64,000 bases of DNA from Vreelandella massiliensis (GTDB lineage: Bacteria; Pseudomonadota; Gammaproteobacteria; Pseudomonadales; Halomonadaceae), in assembly GCF_900155385.1 (NCBI RefSeq), contig NZ_LT699745.1:1457561-1521560 (forward strand), given 5' to 3'. The notes under the pieces were generated by a model. That model made no database searches. It had not been told where the DNA came from and was given only the letters and a program-made list of their open reading frames with translations. Of the stretch, positions 25,536 to 35,568 are shown piece by piece. Position 1 is the first letter of the stretch. Each line of letters begins with the position of its first letter. The translations under genes were made by a program, and so were the position numbers.

Positions 25536-26465
25536 CTAGACAGCAGATGCCAGGGCTTGCGCGCGTGCCTCCAAGCGCTGGATGAAGAGAGGGAACTCTT
25601 CGCGAGCCCGGGGCAAGCAGGAGGCAATCCGCACTTCAAGCTGGCCCGTTTCCACCAGGACACAGCCTGAAATCGCGCGCTGCAGGCGCTCTCGCACCAA
25701 AAGAGCACCACTTTCGCTGGTGTCCGGCAGTACCAACCAAAAAGAGGCGCTTTCGGCTCGCCCCAAAATATCGTGGTCACGGCAACGGATGTTGATCTCG
25801 TGGCATAGCGCTTCCAGTAGCGCCTGTTGGGCGCGATGCCCGAACTGCTCACCGGCCATGTCATATTGCGGTAAATGAATGACCAGCACGGCTAAGCCGC
25901 GGTTGAGCACCCGTGCCCGTTGATGCTCGCTATGTAGACGTTCGTGCAGGGTGTCTTTGTGAAACGCATCGCAATCGTCGTCGTTGGGGTCGGTGGCGCG
26001 AAGAAGTGCCTGGCGCCGGCCATGCTCCCAGCGCGGGAGAGCAAGCAACAACGTCACCACGCAAAATCCTACCAACCAGTTGGGTGATGCGTGATGTAAA
26101 GCAGGCAGCCACCAAACAAGAGGAATCATCGCGGCAATGAGTCCCAGAGCCACCCAAAGGGGCAGAAGAATGAAACCCGCGGTCAGCGGTAGCCCCAGCC
26201 ATAATAAGGAGACGTTTACCTGTTGCGACAGGGCCGCGACCACCACGATATACGTACTCGCCAGCAAAACCAGGCGTGGCACATAGGGCGGAAAGCCTTT
26301 GCCAATATGCATCAAAAGCGCGCTCGAGAGCAGCACCACCATAAACCCGGGGATAAGAAGTTCGCTATAGGCGCCTAAGGCGTAAAGCCAAAAGGTGTAA
26401 CTTGTCATCAAGACTAAGCTTGCGCTGTAGGCGAGCATCATTAGGCGCTGCGGTATATGCTGCAT
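25536..26465 (-). CDS. Membrane protein with degenerate GGDEF-like C-terminal domain
   Basis: A 309-aa protein with about five membrane segments in residues 1-150, followed by a soluble domain. The latter has LAVLVIHLPQYD, then EINIRCRDHDILGRAESASFWLVLPDT. This aligns by eye with the GGDEF active-site hairpin of diguanylate cyclases (R-x-G-G-D-E-F-x-x-L-L-P), but the G-G-D-E-F residues are replaced by E-S-A-S-F, so cyclase activity is not expected. It overlaps its paralogue-like upstream neighbour by one base. Possible role: membrane sensor or nucleotide-independent interaction partner. Domain assignment is by pattern only. Confidence 0.6.
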   Translation of the reverse strand: MQHIPQRLMMLAYSASLVLMTSYTFWLYALGAYSELLIPGFMVVLLSSALLMHIGKGFPPYVPRLVLLASTYIVVVAALSQQVNVSLLWLGLPLTAGFILLPLWVALGLIAAMIPLVWWLPALHHASPNWLVGFCVVTLLLALPRWEHGRRQALLRATDPNDDDCDAFHKDTLHERLHSEHQRARVLNRGLAVLVIHLPQYDMAGEQFGHRAQQALLEALCHEINIRCRDHDILGRAESASFWLVLPDTSESGALLVRERLQRAISGCVLVETGQLEVRIASCLPRAREEFPLFIQRLEARAQALASAV

Positions 26466-27322
26466 TATGGCGCCTCCAAAGCGTTGTCAGCGGCCTTGAA
26501 GTGAGTAAGGGAGTGGAGGTTGAGCGGATTGGTTTCGATCACAATGAGCTCAAACGAGCGGGTTTCCAATACGTCGGGAAGCTCTCTTAGCAAGTGTTCG
26601 CGGCGCTCTTTGGCCTCTTTGGGGGTGCGGGAGAGCAGCAGCGTCGCAAGCGTGGTGCTGTTGAGGCGGTATACGTTCTCAAAGTAGTAGGTTCGCTCGC
26701 AGAGGGTGCGCGCGACCTGCCAGAGTTTTTGCCGCTTTACCCGTAGGATGATCAGTTCGCCGTGGATACCTTCGCGCTCGCAGCGGGTCTGCTCTTTAGG
26801 TAAGTCGCGCAATAGCTGTTCGCGAGCCCAGAGATTAAAGCCGGGGATGAGGCGCAAGCGCTGGCGAATGGTGCCATGCATATCGGTCAGTTGGCGCGCC
26901 CGGGAAAGGGCTAAAAGGCATACTACGCCCAGTGACAGGGCTAATAACGCCACGCTGGGCAGCGATAGCTGAGGCGCTATCATCGCGAGGCTCACGGCCA
27001 TGCCACTAAGGTTAAAGGCCGCCACCCAGTGCATTTGTGGCAGCATAAAAAGCGCGGCCCATGCCCAAATCAGCAGGTTATGGCGCTCTGGAGCAGCAGC
27101 GATAAGCCCGATTAAAAGCGCCCCAGGGAGAAGTTGCCATGGCACCCCGCGGGAACGGCGGTGGCTAAACTCTAATAGCATGGCGGTCATCAGCAGCCAG
27201 CCAACGGAAAGCCATAGTACCAGTGCGGCCTTAGGCGGTGCCGCGGGAGTCCATAGGGCTAAGACCAGCGCCGCGGCGAGTAAATTGCCGCGTAGCGGCT
27301 GTATTTTGTATTTACTTTGCAT
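26465..27322 (-). CDS. Membrane protein, sister of the downstream degenerate GGDEF-like protein
   Basis: A 285-aa protein with the same layout as its neighbour: about five membrane segments in residues 10-140, a linker (RQRLRLIPGFNLWAREQLLR) and a soluble C-terminal domain with GELIILRVKRQKLWQVA and YFENVYRLNSTTLATLLLSR. The position expected for G-G-D-E-F reads L-N-S-T-T-L, so catalytic residues are absent. The linker-plus-beta-strand pattern suggests a decayed GGDEF fold. The two genes form an operon (TAATG overlap) and probably act as a pair. I do not recognise a named family. Confidence 0.55.
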   Translation of the reverse strand: MQSKYKIQPLRGNLLAAALVLALWTPAAPPKAALVLWLSVGWLLMTAMLLEFSHRRSRGVPWQLLPGALLIGLIAAAPERHNLLIWAWAALFMLPQMHWVAAFNLSGMAVSLAMIAPQLSLPSVALLALSLGVVCLLALSRARQLTDMHGTIRQRLRLIPGFNLWAREQLLRDLPKEQTRCEREGIHGELIILRVKRQKLWQVARTLCERTYYFENVYRLNSTTLATLLLSRTPKEAKERREHLLRELPDVLETRSFELIVIETNPLNLHSLTHFKAADNALEAP

Positions 27323-27472
27323 GGTGCCTTATGATTAGTCCTCGCGTTTTAGAGAAGGCGCGCTTAAGCGCAGCCGCGACGCCGTATTTTGAGGTTACCC
27401 CGCATCATACTGACTTCACTACGTGTTGCCTAAACTCACTATAGTTGTTCCATCATAACGCACGGAGAGGGC

Positions 27473-28774
27473 ATGAGCGTTTCTACCCCGTTATCTAATT
27501 CCGCCGTTGAGTTAACTGCTGATATTCCAGCGTATATGCGCGCCGTCGGGGGCGCTGCCCGGGATGCCGCGCGCGAGTTGCGCCGTGCTGATACCGGCCG
27601 CAAAAACCGCGCTTTAACGGCGATGGCCGAGCGCTTAAATGCTGCTCGCGAAGACGTCCTGGCGGCCAACGCGCTGGACATGCAGCGCGGCCGCGAGAGC
27701 GGTCTAGACGCGGCCCTGCTCGACCGCCTCGCCCTTAACGATGCCCGTCTTGATGCCATGGTCGAAGGGCTTAAACAGGTCGCCGCGCTGCCCGACCCAG
27801 TGGGGGAGATCGACGGCCTGCGTGCTCGGCCCAGCGGTATCCAGGTGGGGAAGATGCGCGTGCCGCTGGGGGTGATCGGGATCATTTATGAATCACGCCC
27901 TAACGTCACGATGGAGGCGGCGAGTCTGTGCCTAAAATCAGGCAACGCCTGTATTTTGCGCGGTGGCTCGGAGGCGGCCTCATCGAACGCCGCGCTGAGC
28001 GCGTGTATTCAAGCCGGCCTTGCCGATGCGGGCCTGCCGGCTGGCAGCGTCCAGGTCGTCGCCACGACCGACCGTGCGGCGGTGGGGGAGCTGATCAGCA
28101 TGCCGGAGTTTGTCGACGTCATCATTCCCCGCGGTGGCAAGTCACTGATCGAGCGTATCTCCCGCGAGGCGCGAGTGCCGGTGATTAAGCACCTCGACGG
28201 TGTTTGCCACGTCTACGTGGATGCCTCGGCAGACTTGGACAAGGCCCGCGCGATTGCCGTTAACGCCAAAACCCACCGCTACGGCACCTGCAATACCATG
28301 GAAACACTGCTGGTGGATGCCAAGGTGGCGGATACCTTGCTGCCCGAGCTCGCGAAGGCCTATGCCGAGCACAGCGTCGAGCTGCGCGGCTGTGAGCGCA
28401 CGTGCGCGCTTTTGCCCGATGCCGTGCCCGCAAGCGAAACGGATTGGGCGGAAGAGTATTTGGCCCCGGTGCTGGCGATTAAAATCGTCGACGGCATTGA
28501 CGAGGCCATCGCGCATATCGAGCGCTACGGCTCGCACCACACCGATGCCATCGTCACCGAAAACTATTCGCTGGCGCGCCAGTTCATGGCCGAGGTCGAC
28601 TCAAGCTCCGTGGTGGTGAATGCCTCCACCCGCTTCGCCGACGGCTTCGAGTACGGGTTGGGCGCCGAGATCGGTATCTCCACCGATAAGCTCCACGCCC
28701 GGGGCCCGGTTGGGTTAGAGGGGCTGACAACGCAGAAGTACGTGGTGCTGGGTGATGGCCAGGTGCGTCAATGA
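27473..28774 (+). CDS. proA: Gamma-glutamyl phosphate reductase
   Basis: A 433-aa NADPH-dependent enzyme, second step of proline synthesis from glutamate. Family features include [36 protein letters not shown], the catalytic Cys273 in [13 protein letters not shown], and the C-terminal [20 protein letters not shown]. Length matches ProA (about 417-430 aa). It overlaps nadD by 4 nt, the first pair of a long conserved block. Confidence 0.96.
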   Translation: MSVSTPLSNSAVELTADIPAYMRAVGGAARDAARELRRADTGRKNRALTAMAERLNAAREDVLAANALDMQRGRESGLDAALLDRLALNDARLDAMVEGLKQVAALPDPVGEIDGLRARPSGIQVGKMRVPLGVIGIIYESRPNVTMEAASLCLKSGNACILRGGSEAASSNAALSACIQAGLADAGLPAGSVQVVATTDRAAVGELISMPEFVDVIIPRGGKSLIERISREARVPVIKHLDGVCHVYVDASADLDKARAIAVNAKTHRYGTCNTMETLLVDAKVADTLLPELAKAYAEHSVELRGCERTCALLPDAVPASETDWAEEYLAPVLAIKIVDGIDEAIAHIERYGSHHTDAIVTENYSLARQFMAEVDSSSVVVNASTRFADGFEYGLGAEIGISTDKLHARGPVGLEGLTTQKYVVLGDGQVRQ

Positions 28775-29451
28775 CAGTATCTGATCGCCCAGCGCGTATC
28801 GGGATGTTTGGTGGCACCTTTGACCCTGTGCATCTGGGGCACCTGCGCAGCGGCGTTGAGCTTTGCGAGGCGCTGTCGCTGGATCGGTTGCACATGATAC
28901 CCGCGCCGCAACCGCCGCTTCGCGATCGTCCCAACGTCTCGGCGGAGCAGCGGCTGGCACTGCTTGAGGCGGGCATTGGCGATACCCCCGGCTTAGTCGC
29001 GGACGGGCGTGAGCTGCGCCGGGATGGCCCGTCCTACAGCTTGCTAACCCTGGAGGAGTTGCGGGATGACTATGGCGGTGATGCGCGGCTGATCATGGCG
29101 CTTGGCCAGGATGCTTTTTTAAAGCTGGCCGACTGGCATCAGCCGGCGCGGTTGTTTGAACTCGCGCACATTGTGGTGATGGCTCGCCCCGGCTACGCCC
29201 CAGAGCGCTCGGAGGCACTGGCGGAACTGCTCGGCGGGCGTGAGGTCAACAGCGTGGCCGAGTTGATGACCACACCGCAAGGGCGCGTATTGGCGGTGAC
29301 ACTGCCGTCTCCTATGCGAATTTCTGCCACCGGTATTCGCCAGCGTTTGGTCAAAGGCGAGAGCGTGCGCTATCTGCTCCCTGAGGCGGTAGAGCGTGAC
29401 ATCGCCGCTCAACGCCTTTACGCGCTGCCAGATAGCGGCGATACGGCGTAG
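28771..29451 (+). CDS. nadD: Nicotinate-nucleotide adenylyltransferase
   Basis: A 226-aa enzyme that joins nicotinate mononucleotide with ATP to make deamido-NAD. The nucleotidyltransferase signature is [18 protein letters not shown] (residues 11-28). A second motif [14 protein letters not shown] and [10 protein letters not shown] are at the C-terminus. Normal length. Translationally coupled to proA by ATGA overlap; 92 nt separate it from rsfS. Confidence 0.96.
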   Translation: MTVSDRPARIGMFGGTFDPVHLGHLRSGVELCEALSLDRLHMIPAPQPPLRDRPNVSAEQRLALLEAGIGDTPGLVADGRELRRDGPSYSLLTLEELRDDYGGDARLIMALGQDAFLKLADWHQPARLFELAHIVVMARPGYAPERSEALAELLGGREVNSVAELMTTPQGRVLAVTLPSPMRISATGIRQRLVKGESVRYLLPEAVERDIAAQRLYALPDSGDTA

Positions 29452-29543
29452 TAAATGCCCTTGAATAAGCGCTGGCAGTCACAAAATAAGTGGTTACAAT
29501 GGCCAGCTTTATCCCCTACCCATGAGGTTGGCACTTAGGAGTC

Positions 29544-29933
29544 ATGCACATCGATACACTGAAAAAGCTAGCGATTGACGCGCTAGAAGAACTCAAAGCC
29601 CGCGATATTACCCAGCTTGACGTGGCAAAGCTCACCGACGTCACCGATCTGATGATCATTGCCAGTGGCACCTCAACGCGTCACGTCTCGGCGTTGGCAC
29701 AAAACTTGGTCGAAAAGGCCAAAGCCGAAGGGATGCAGCCCCGCGGAGTGGAAGGCGGCAGTAACGCGGACTGGGTGCTGGTCGATCTCGGCGATATCAT
29801 CGTCCACATCATGCTTCCCGAAGCACGCGCCCTTTACGATCTTGAGCGCTTATGGGCGGATTTGCCCGCCGATAGCGCCACCGCGCACGAGCTTGTGCGC
29901 GAACGGATGGAAGACCAGGTCTCTGGTTCATGA
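29544..29933 (+). CDS. rsfS: Ribosomal silencing factor RsfS
   Basis: A 129-aa protein that binds ribosomal protein uL14 and blocks subunit joining when nutrients are scarce. The pattern [20 protein letters not shown], then [20 protein letters not shown] and [20 protein letters not shown], is diagnostic. A C-terminal extension (about 20 residues) exceeds the E. coli protein. It overlaps rlmH by 4 nt. Confidence 0.96.
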   Translation: MHIDTLKKLAIDALEELKARDITQLDVAKLTDVTDLMIIASGTSTRHVSALAQNLVEKAKAEGMQPRGVEGGSNADWVLVDLGDIIVHIMLPEARALYDLERLWADLPADSATAHELVRERMEDQVSGS

Positions 29934-30397
29934 AAATCCGTCTACTCGCGGTGGGTACCAAAATGCCCGCTTGGGTAGAAGAGGGCGTGGAGACATATCG
30001 TAAGCGTCTGCCGCGCGATTTTAGCCTTGAGATAGAAGAGATTGCCTTGGGGCAGCGCGGTAAGAATGCGGATGTTGCCAAGGCACGCGCGCAGGAGGCC
30101 GAGCGTATTCGTCATAAGCTGAAAGGCGATGAGCACATTGTGGCCTTGGAAGTGAAAGGCAAGCCATGGTCCACAGAGGCGCTGGCTCAAGAGGCCGATC
30201 AATGGCGGATGTTGGGAAAAGACATTGTGCTCTTGGTGGGGGGACCCGATGGGCTAGATCCTTCGCTTACGGCACAGGCAGATAACGCTTGGTCATTATC
30301 GCCGCTAACGCTTCCTCATCCCCTGGTCCGCATTATGCTGGCCGAGCAACTCTACCGGGCTTGGACCTTGCTCGTCGGCCACCCTTATCACCGCTAA
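29930..30397 (+). CDS. rlmH: 23S rRNA pseudouridine(1915) N3-methyltransferase RlmH
   Basis: A 155-aa SPOUT methyltransferase acting on helix 69 of 23S rRNA in the 70S ribosome. The N-terminus [20 protein letters not shown], the SAM-binding knot [10 protein letters not shown] and the C-terminus [19 protein letters not shown] are family hallmarks. Exact normal length. A terminator follows, so it ends the proA-nadD-rsfS-rlmH stretch. Confidence 0.97.
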   Translation: MKIRLLAVGTKMPAWVEEGVETYRKRLPRDFSLEIEEIALGQRGKNADVAKARAQEAERIRHKLKGDEHIVALEVKGKPWSTEALAQEADQWRMLGKDIVLLVGGPDGLDPSLTAQADNAWSLSPLTLPHPLVRIMLAEQLYRAWTLLVGHPYHR

Positions 30398-30404
30398 CGC
30401 CTTG

Positions 30405-30431
30405 AAAAGCGCCCCGTCGGCGGGCGTTTTT
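30405..30431 (+). terminator. Rho-independent terminator after rlmH
   Basis: A-run plus GCGCCC (30409-30414) pairs with GGGCGT (30422-30427) through a 7-nt loop, followed by five T. It separates rlmH from mrdA, only 27 nt before the mrdA start. Confidence 0.7.
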
Positions 30432-30457
30432 AGACAGTTTTGAGACCTGGCCGCACT

Positions 30458-32365
30458 ATGCCTCAGCGCTTTGATAGATTAAAAAACAGTGAGTTTGAGC
30501 TGCGCATCTTTCGGGTGCGCGCGTTGCTTGCTTTACTGGTCGTGACGGCGCTGTTGGCACTCCTAATGGGGCGGCTGGTCTATCTTCAAGTCGTGCAACA
30601 CGACCTTTACAGCACGCGTTCGGAAAATAACCGCGTGCGGGTTGAGCCGCTGCCGCCCACGCGGGGTCTTATTTACGACCGTAACGGCGTGCTGCTGGCG
30701 GAAAACCGCCCCACCTACAATTTGACCATTGTGCGTGAACGGGTAGACAACTTGGATAAAACCCTTGCGCTGTTGATCGAACTGCTGAATTTACCCGAAG
30801 AGGAGGTGGAAGCGTTTCATCTGCGCTCCCGCCAGCGTCAGCGCCCCTTCCAGCCCGCGCTTTTGATTAGCGATTTAAGTGAGGCGCAAATCGCCCGCTT
30901 GGCGGTTAACCGCCACCGTCTACCAGGAGTTGAAGTGGAGGCGCAGCTTTTGCGCTACTACCCCGACGCTGAGGTGATGGCACATGCACTGGGCTATGTC
31001 GGCCGCATCAACGCCGAAGAGCTCAAAACGCTGGATTCAGGTAGCTACGCGGGAACGCACTTTATCGGCAAAACCGGCGTTGAGCTTTTCTATGAAGAGG
31101 AGCTGCATGGCGAAGCCGGGCTGCGCAAAGTGGAAACCAACGCCCGGGGGCGTGTATTGAGCGAGCTGGGCCGAACCGACCCGACGCCGGGTAAAAACCT
31201 CACCCTAACGCTGGATAAAGAGCTGCAGTTGCTGGCATACGATCTGCTCGATGGCCGGCGCGGCTCGATCGTGGCCATTGAGCCGCAAAGTGGCGATATT
31301 CTCGCCATGGTGTCGGCGCCGGGGTTTGATAGCAATCAGTTTGTCACCGGTATCGATGTGGCTTCGTACCGGGGGCTTCAACAGGATCTTGACTTGCCGT
31401 TGTTCAATCGTGCGATTCGGGGGCACTACCCGCCGGGCTCCACGATTAAGCCATTTTTGGCGCTGGCAGGCTTGCGTGAAGGCGCCATCACCCCGGAGTC
31501 GACCATTAACGACCCCGGCTATTTTCAGTTACCCAATGACTCGCGCCGCTACCGCAACTGGTTGCGCTGGGGGCATGGCCGCGTGGACCTTGAGCGCTCG
31601 ATCGCCGTTTCCAATAATACGTTCTACTATTCGCTAGCCCATGACTTGGGTATCGATAAGCTGCACGAGCAGATGACGGCGTTCGGCTTTGGTCAACGCG
31701 TGGCGCACGACGTCCAGGGCGAAAGTGATGGCTTGATGCCTTCACGGGAGTGGAAGCGCGAGCGCTATAACCAGCCCTGGTATCCGGGGGAGACGCTGTC
31801 AGTCGGCATCGGCCAAGGCTATTGGCAGGTCACCCCGCTGCAGTTAGCAGCCGCCACGGCAACGCTGGCCAATCGCGGAGAGTGGGTGAAACCGCGGTTG
31901 GCGAGTCAACTGGGTGAGGCGCCTCTCCCCCGCGAATTGCCCGATACCCCCGACGATATCGACCTCAGCCAAGAGAGCTGGTGGGATAGCGTGTTCAGCG
32001 GCATGGAGAAAGTATTGAGCGGGCATGAGGGTACCGCACGGCGTACCGGCGTCGACCTAGCGTATCGCATGGGCGGCAAGTCGGGCACCGCGCAGGTTTT
32101 TTCGCTGGGTCAGGATCAGCGCTACGATGCGGATGAACTGGAGGAGCGGCTGCGTGATCACGCCCTGTTTATGGCCTTTGCACCACTAGAGGACCCACAG
32201 ATAGCCGTCTCCGTGATTGTCGAAAACGCCGGCGGGGGAAGCACCCACGCCGCCCACTTAGCGCGCGCGATGACGGATGCCTGGCTTCTGGAAGATGACG
32301 CGCCCGATGTTGATGAAGTCCGCGATACGCTGGAAAACAGCGACGACAATATAGAGGGTCTTTAA
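30458..32365 (+). CDS. mrdA: Penicillin-binding protein 2 (elongasome transpeptidase)
   Basis: A 635-aa membrane-anchored D,D-transpeptidase for lateral wall growth. ATG at 30458 is preferred over a TTG six codons upstream. One membrane helix lies at about residues 24-46. The pedestal domain follows with PTRGLIYDRNGVLLAENRPT, then the transpeptidase domain with Ser328 in PPGSTIKPFLAL, the S-N-N motif (AVSNNTFYYSLAHD) and KSGTAQVF as the K-S/T-G box. Length is close to E. coli PBP2 (633). It is adjacent to rodA, its partner glycosyltransferase. Confidence 0.96.
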   Translation: MPQRFDRLKNSEFELRIFRVRALLALLVVTALLALLMGRLVYLQVVQHDLYSTRSENNRVRVEPLPPTRGLIYDRNGVLLAENRPTYNLTIVRERVDNLDKTLALLIELLNLPEEEVEAFHLRSRQRQRPFQPALLISDLSEAQIARLAVNRHRLPGVEVEAQLLRYYPDAEVMAHALGYVGRINAEELKTLDSGSYAGTHFIGKTGVELFYEEELHGEAGLRKVETNARGRVLSELGRTDPTPGKNLTLTLDKELQLLAYDLLDGRRGSIVAIEPQSGDILAMVSAPGFDSNQFVTGIDVASYRGLQQDLDLPLFNRAIRGHYPPGSTIKPFLALAGLREGAITPESTINDPGYFQLPNDSRRYRNWLRWGHGRVDLERSIAVSNNTFYYSLAHDLGIDKLHEQMTAFGFGQRVAHDVQGESDGLMPSREWKRERYNQPWYPGETLSVGIGQGYWQVTPLQLAAATATLANRGEWVKPRLASQLGEAPLPRELPDTPDDIDLSQESWWDSVFSGMEKVLSGHEGTARRTGVDLAYRMGGKSGTAQVFSLGQDQRYDADELEERLRDHALFMAFAPLEDPQIAVSVIVENAGGGSTHAAHLARAMTDAWLLEDDAPDVDEVRDTLENSDDNIEGL

Positions 32366-32368
32366 CGA

Positions 32369-33529
32369 ATGTCGTGGTTGACGCTGACACGCGGCTTGCG
32401 CCGTTACCCCGTTCGCCCGCCTGACAGCGGTATGGCCAGACGCAAAAGCCTTTGGGAGCGAATCCATCTCGACCCTTGGCTGGTCGGCCTTTTGCTGCTG
32501 CTGATGGCGTCGGGACTGGCTGTTTTATACAGCGCTTCGGGCCAACGCATCGAAGCCGTCTACGCGCAAAGCCTTCGCTTTGGTGTGGGCTTGGTGGGCA
32601 TGGTGATCATCGCGCAGTTTTCCCCCCGGACCTTTTTGCGCTGGGCGCCCGTGGCCTACGGCGCGGGCTTGTTGATGCTTTTGGCGGTTGAGTTTTTTGG
32701 CGATATGGGCATGGGCGCTAAGCGTTGGCTGGTCATCCCGGGCGTGGTGCGTTTTCAGCCGTCGGAGATGATGAAACTGGCGGTGCCGTTGATGGTCGCC
32801 GCTTACTTAAACCGCTGCGAGTTACCGCCTAAGCTGCGCGATATTCTGGTCTGCGCCGTGCTGATCGGGCTGCCGGTGTCTCTCATTGCCTCTCAGCCGG
32901 ATTTAGGCACGTCGTTATTGGTCGCCAGTGCCGCCGTTATTGTGGTGCTTTTGGCCGGCCTATCCTGGCGTTTGATCGGCTTGGCTGCGGTACTGGCCGC
33001 CTCGGCTTTGCCGCTTCTATGGATGAACCTGCATAACTATCAGCGCCAACGCGTGCTCACCTTTTTGAGCCCCGATAGCGACCCCTTAGGCTCTGGCTGG
33101 AACATTATTCAGTCCACCACCGCTATTGGCAGCGGTGGCCTTTGGGGTAAGGGGTGGCTTGAGGGCACGCAGTCACAGCTTGAGTTTCTGCCTGAGCGCC
33201 ACACCGATTTTATCTCTGCCGTGCTGGGTGAGGAGTTCGGCTTAATGGGCATGCTGACGGTGCTTCTGCTCTATTTTATGATCGTATGCCGAGGACTGTG
33301 GCTCGCTAGCGCCTCGCAGGATGCCTTTGGACGTTTGGTGGCGGGCAGCATTATTCTCACCTTTTTTATCTATGTCTTTGTTAATGTCGGCATGGTCAGC
33401 GGTATTTTACCCGTGGTAGGCGTGCCATTACCTCTGATTAGCTTCGGCGGCACCTCCAGTGTGACGCTATTAGCAGGGTTTGGCATTTTAATGTCGATAC
33501 ATGCGCATCGCCGGCTTCTGTCGCGCTGA
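32369..33529 (+). CDS. rodA: Rod-shape glycosyltransferase RodA
   Basis: A 386-aa SEDS-family peptidoglycan polymerase with about ten membrane segments, working with PBP2. Conserved SEDS stretches are WLVIPGVVRFQPSEMMKLAV, SQPDLGTSLLV, FLPERHTDFISAVLGEEFG and PVVGVPLPLISFGGTS. The N-terminal cytoplasmic tail (about 30 residues) is somewhat longer than in E. coli. Only 3 nt separate it from mrdA. Confidence 0.96.
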   Translation: MSWLTLTRGLRRYPVRPPDSGMARRKSLWERIHLDPWLVGLLLLLMASGLAVLYSASGQRIEAVYAQSLRFGVGLVGMVIIAQFSPRTFLRWAPVAYGAGLLMLLAVEFFGDMGMGAKRWLVIPGVVRFQPSEMMKLAVPLMVAAYLNRCELPPKLRDILVCAVLIGLPVSLIASQPDLGTSLLVASAAVIVVLLAGLSWRLIGLAAVLAASALPLLWMNLHNYQRQRVLTFLSPDSDPLGSGWNIIQSTTAIGSGGLWGKGWLEGTQSQLEFLPERHTDFISAVLGEEFGLMGMLTVLLLYFMIVCRGLWLASASQDAFGRLVAGSIILTFFIYVFVNVGMVSGILPVVGVPLPLISFGGTSSVTLLAGFGILMSIHAHRRLLSR

Positions 33530-33556
33530 GCGCCCGGGGCGAGGGGAGAGTCAACA

Positions 33557-34630
33557 ATGAAAATAGCCAGTAAGCAGCGAGTTCGGCGGTTTGCGCTCAG
33601 TGCGGCAATAGCGGGGTGGATGGGGCTTGGTGCAGCGAATAGCTTGGCAGAGACACCGAGTTTTCATCCGCGCGAGCATGCAGATACCGCCGCACTGGTC
33701 GAGGAGCTAGTCGAACAAGGTTTACCCGAGGCGTGGCTGACCGAAACGCTAGGACGCGCCACGTTTCGCCAAGAAGTGCTTGACGCCATGGCGGGCGCGG
33801 TCGAGCGGCGGCTGGAGTGGCACGAGTATCGCGATATTTTTCTCACCGAGCAGCGTATTGAAGAGGGCGCTGCGTTTATGCGCCAGCATCAACAAACACT
33901 GGCACGCGCGACCGCCGAGCACGGTGTGCCGGCAGAAATCATCACGGCGATCATCGGCGTGGAAACCTTTTACGGACGCTATAAAGGGCGCCACCGGGTG
34001 CTCGATTCGCTCTCGACGCTGGCATTTCATCACCCGGAGCGCGGGCGTTTTTTTCGCGGTGAACTCGCGGCCTTTCTGCGCATTGCGCATGAGCAAGGCG
34101 TTGACCCCGCGACGTTAAAAGGCTCTTACGCGGGGGCGATGGGCTTCCCGCAGTTTATTCCCACCAGTTACCAAGCGTACGCCGTGGATTTTGACGGCGA
34201 TGATCAGCGTGACTTATGGCATAACCCGGTGGATGCCATCGGTAGTGTGGCTAACTATTTTGCCGAGCATGGTTGGCGGGAGGGGGAGCCGATTTATCAG
34301 CGTGCCGAGCGCGCGCCGACAGCGGAAGAGAACCAAGCGGCTATAACGTTTAATCAAACGTCAAAGCCCACTTATACGTTAGAGCAGGCCCAGCGCGCTG
34401 GCATTAAGCCAGTGGGAGAGGCGGCGGAGGCCTTCTTAGCGCGGCAGGATAAGCGCGTGGTACCGCTGCGTTTAACCCTGGAGGATGGGCGTCAGGCGTA
34501 CTATCTCGGGGGCTTTAACTTCTACGTGATAACGCGCTATAACCATAGCCATCTCTACGCGATGGCGGTGACCACCTTGGCCGAGGCCATTGCGCAAGCG
34601 CATCAGACCCAGCATGAGGGCGAAGGATGA
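33557..34630 (+). CDS. mltB: Lytic murein transglycosylase B
   Basis: A 357-aa periplasmic enzyme that cleaves MurNAc-GlcNAc bonds to form anhydro-muropeptides. The signal peptide is at residues 1-32 (hydrophobic core, cleavage near S-L-A-E); there is no lipobox Cys, so this is the soluble form. The catalytic Glu136 lies in IIGVETFYGRYKG, with the family phrases SYAGAMGFPQFIPTSYQAYA and GSVANYFAEHGW. It overlaps rlpA by 4 nt, suggesting coordinated wall cleavage. Confidence 0.94.
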   Translation: MKIASKQRVRRFALSAAIAGWMGLGAANSLAETPSFHPREHADTAALVEELVEQGLPEAWLTETLGRATFRQEVLDAMAGAVERRLEWHEYRDIFLTEQRIEEGAAFMRQHQQTLARATAEHGVPAEIITAIIGVETFYGRYKGRHRVLDSLSTLAFHHPERGRFFRGELAAFLRIAHEQGVDPATLKGSYAGAMGFPQFIPTSYQAYAVDFDGDDQRDLWHNPVDAIGSVANYFAEHGWREGEPIYQRAERAPTAEENQAAITFNQTSKPTYTLEQAQRAGIKPVGEAAEAFLARQDKRVVPLRLTLEDGRQAYYLGGFNFYVITRYNHSHLYAMAVTTLAEAIAQAHQTQHEGEG

Positions 34631-35523
34631 ACATCAAGCAGACAACGCTTGCGGCGCTAGTGTCGGGGGTAATCTTAAGCGGGTGTGCAAGCCGGGATAT
34701 GCAGCAACCCGCTGAAGATGACACCTTGCGACAAACCCAGCAGCCCGCATCAGCCACCAGCGGTGGACGTTACGCCATGAGCGGGGATGCCTACCCCCTT
34801 GACCCGCCTGATGTATCCCAAGTGCCCGACGCCGAGCCTAGAGAAGAGCCGCTCTCCCGGGCAGGCAATCGCGCAAGCTATGAGGTGTGGGGTAAAACAT
34901 ACCGTGTTCTGCCGGACTCGACGGGGTATGCGAAAGAGGGAACGGCGTCTTGGTACGGTGAAAAATTTCACGGCTACGCCACGTCAAACGGTGAAATTTA
35001 CGATATGTACAAAATGACGGCAGCGCACCGCTCCTTACCGTTGCCCACCTACGCTCGGGTAACCAGCCAAGAGAACGGTAACTCGGTGATCGTGCGTATC
35101 AATGATCGCGGCCCGTTTCACAGCGAGCGGGAGATCGACCTCTCCTATGCCGCTGCCTCGCGGCTCGGGTTTACCGAGGCGGGCACAGGGCGGGTCAAGG
35201 TCGAGGCGATTGATCCAAAGCGCTGGCGAGGGGAGGGTGTCAGTGATGCGCCAACGCCAGCAGCCACGGCAGAGATAGCTGAACCTGAATCCGCCAGTGA
35301 TGACGGCCCTTTTTATTTGCAGATTGCTGCCCTGGGCAGCGCCGAAAGCGCCGATCGGCTTAAAGAGCAGTTACAGCGTGAGTTACGCCACGGCGTGCGC
35401 GTCACCCACGAGGCCGATGTGTACCGCGTACAGGTTGGGCCGGTTGCGCGTCAGCAGCAGGAGCGGCCATTACGTGAATCCCTTCGCCAGGCAGGCTTTC
35501 CCCAAGCCTTTATCGTGAGATAA
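34627..35523 (+). CDS. rlpA: Septal ring lipoprotein RlpA with SPOR domain
   Basis: A 298-aa outer-membrane lipoprotein. The lipobox is L-S-G-C (Cys at residue 20). The central double-psi beta-barrel domain has GTASWYGEKFHGYATSNGE and then VRINDRGPFHSEREIDLSYA, which include residues of the lytic transglycosylase site known from Pseudomonas RlpA. The C-terminal SPOR domain (about residues 222-298) has FYLQIAALGSAESADRLKEQ and should bind denuded septal glycan. Confidence 0.94.
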   Translation: MNIKQTTLAALVSGVILSGCASRDMQQPAEDDTLRQTQQPASATSGGRYAMSGDAYPLDPPDVSQVPDAEPREEPLSRAGNRASYEVWGKTYRVLPDSTGYAKEGTASWYGEKFHGYATSNGEIYDMYKMTAAHRSLPLPTYARVTSQENGNSVIVRINDRGPFHSEREIDLSYAAASRLGFTEAGTGRVKVEAIDPKRWRGEGVSDAPTPAATAEIAEPESASDDGPFYLQIAALGSAESADRLKEQLQRELRHGVRVTHEADVYRVQVGPVARQQQERPLRESLRQAGFPQAFIVR

Positions 35524-35568
35524 TGCCTTTTTACCTATTGAGCTTACCTAAGTGAGAAAATATCCGTG

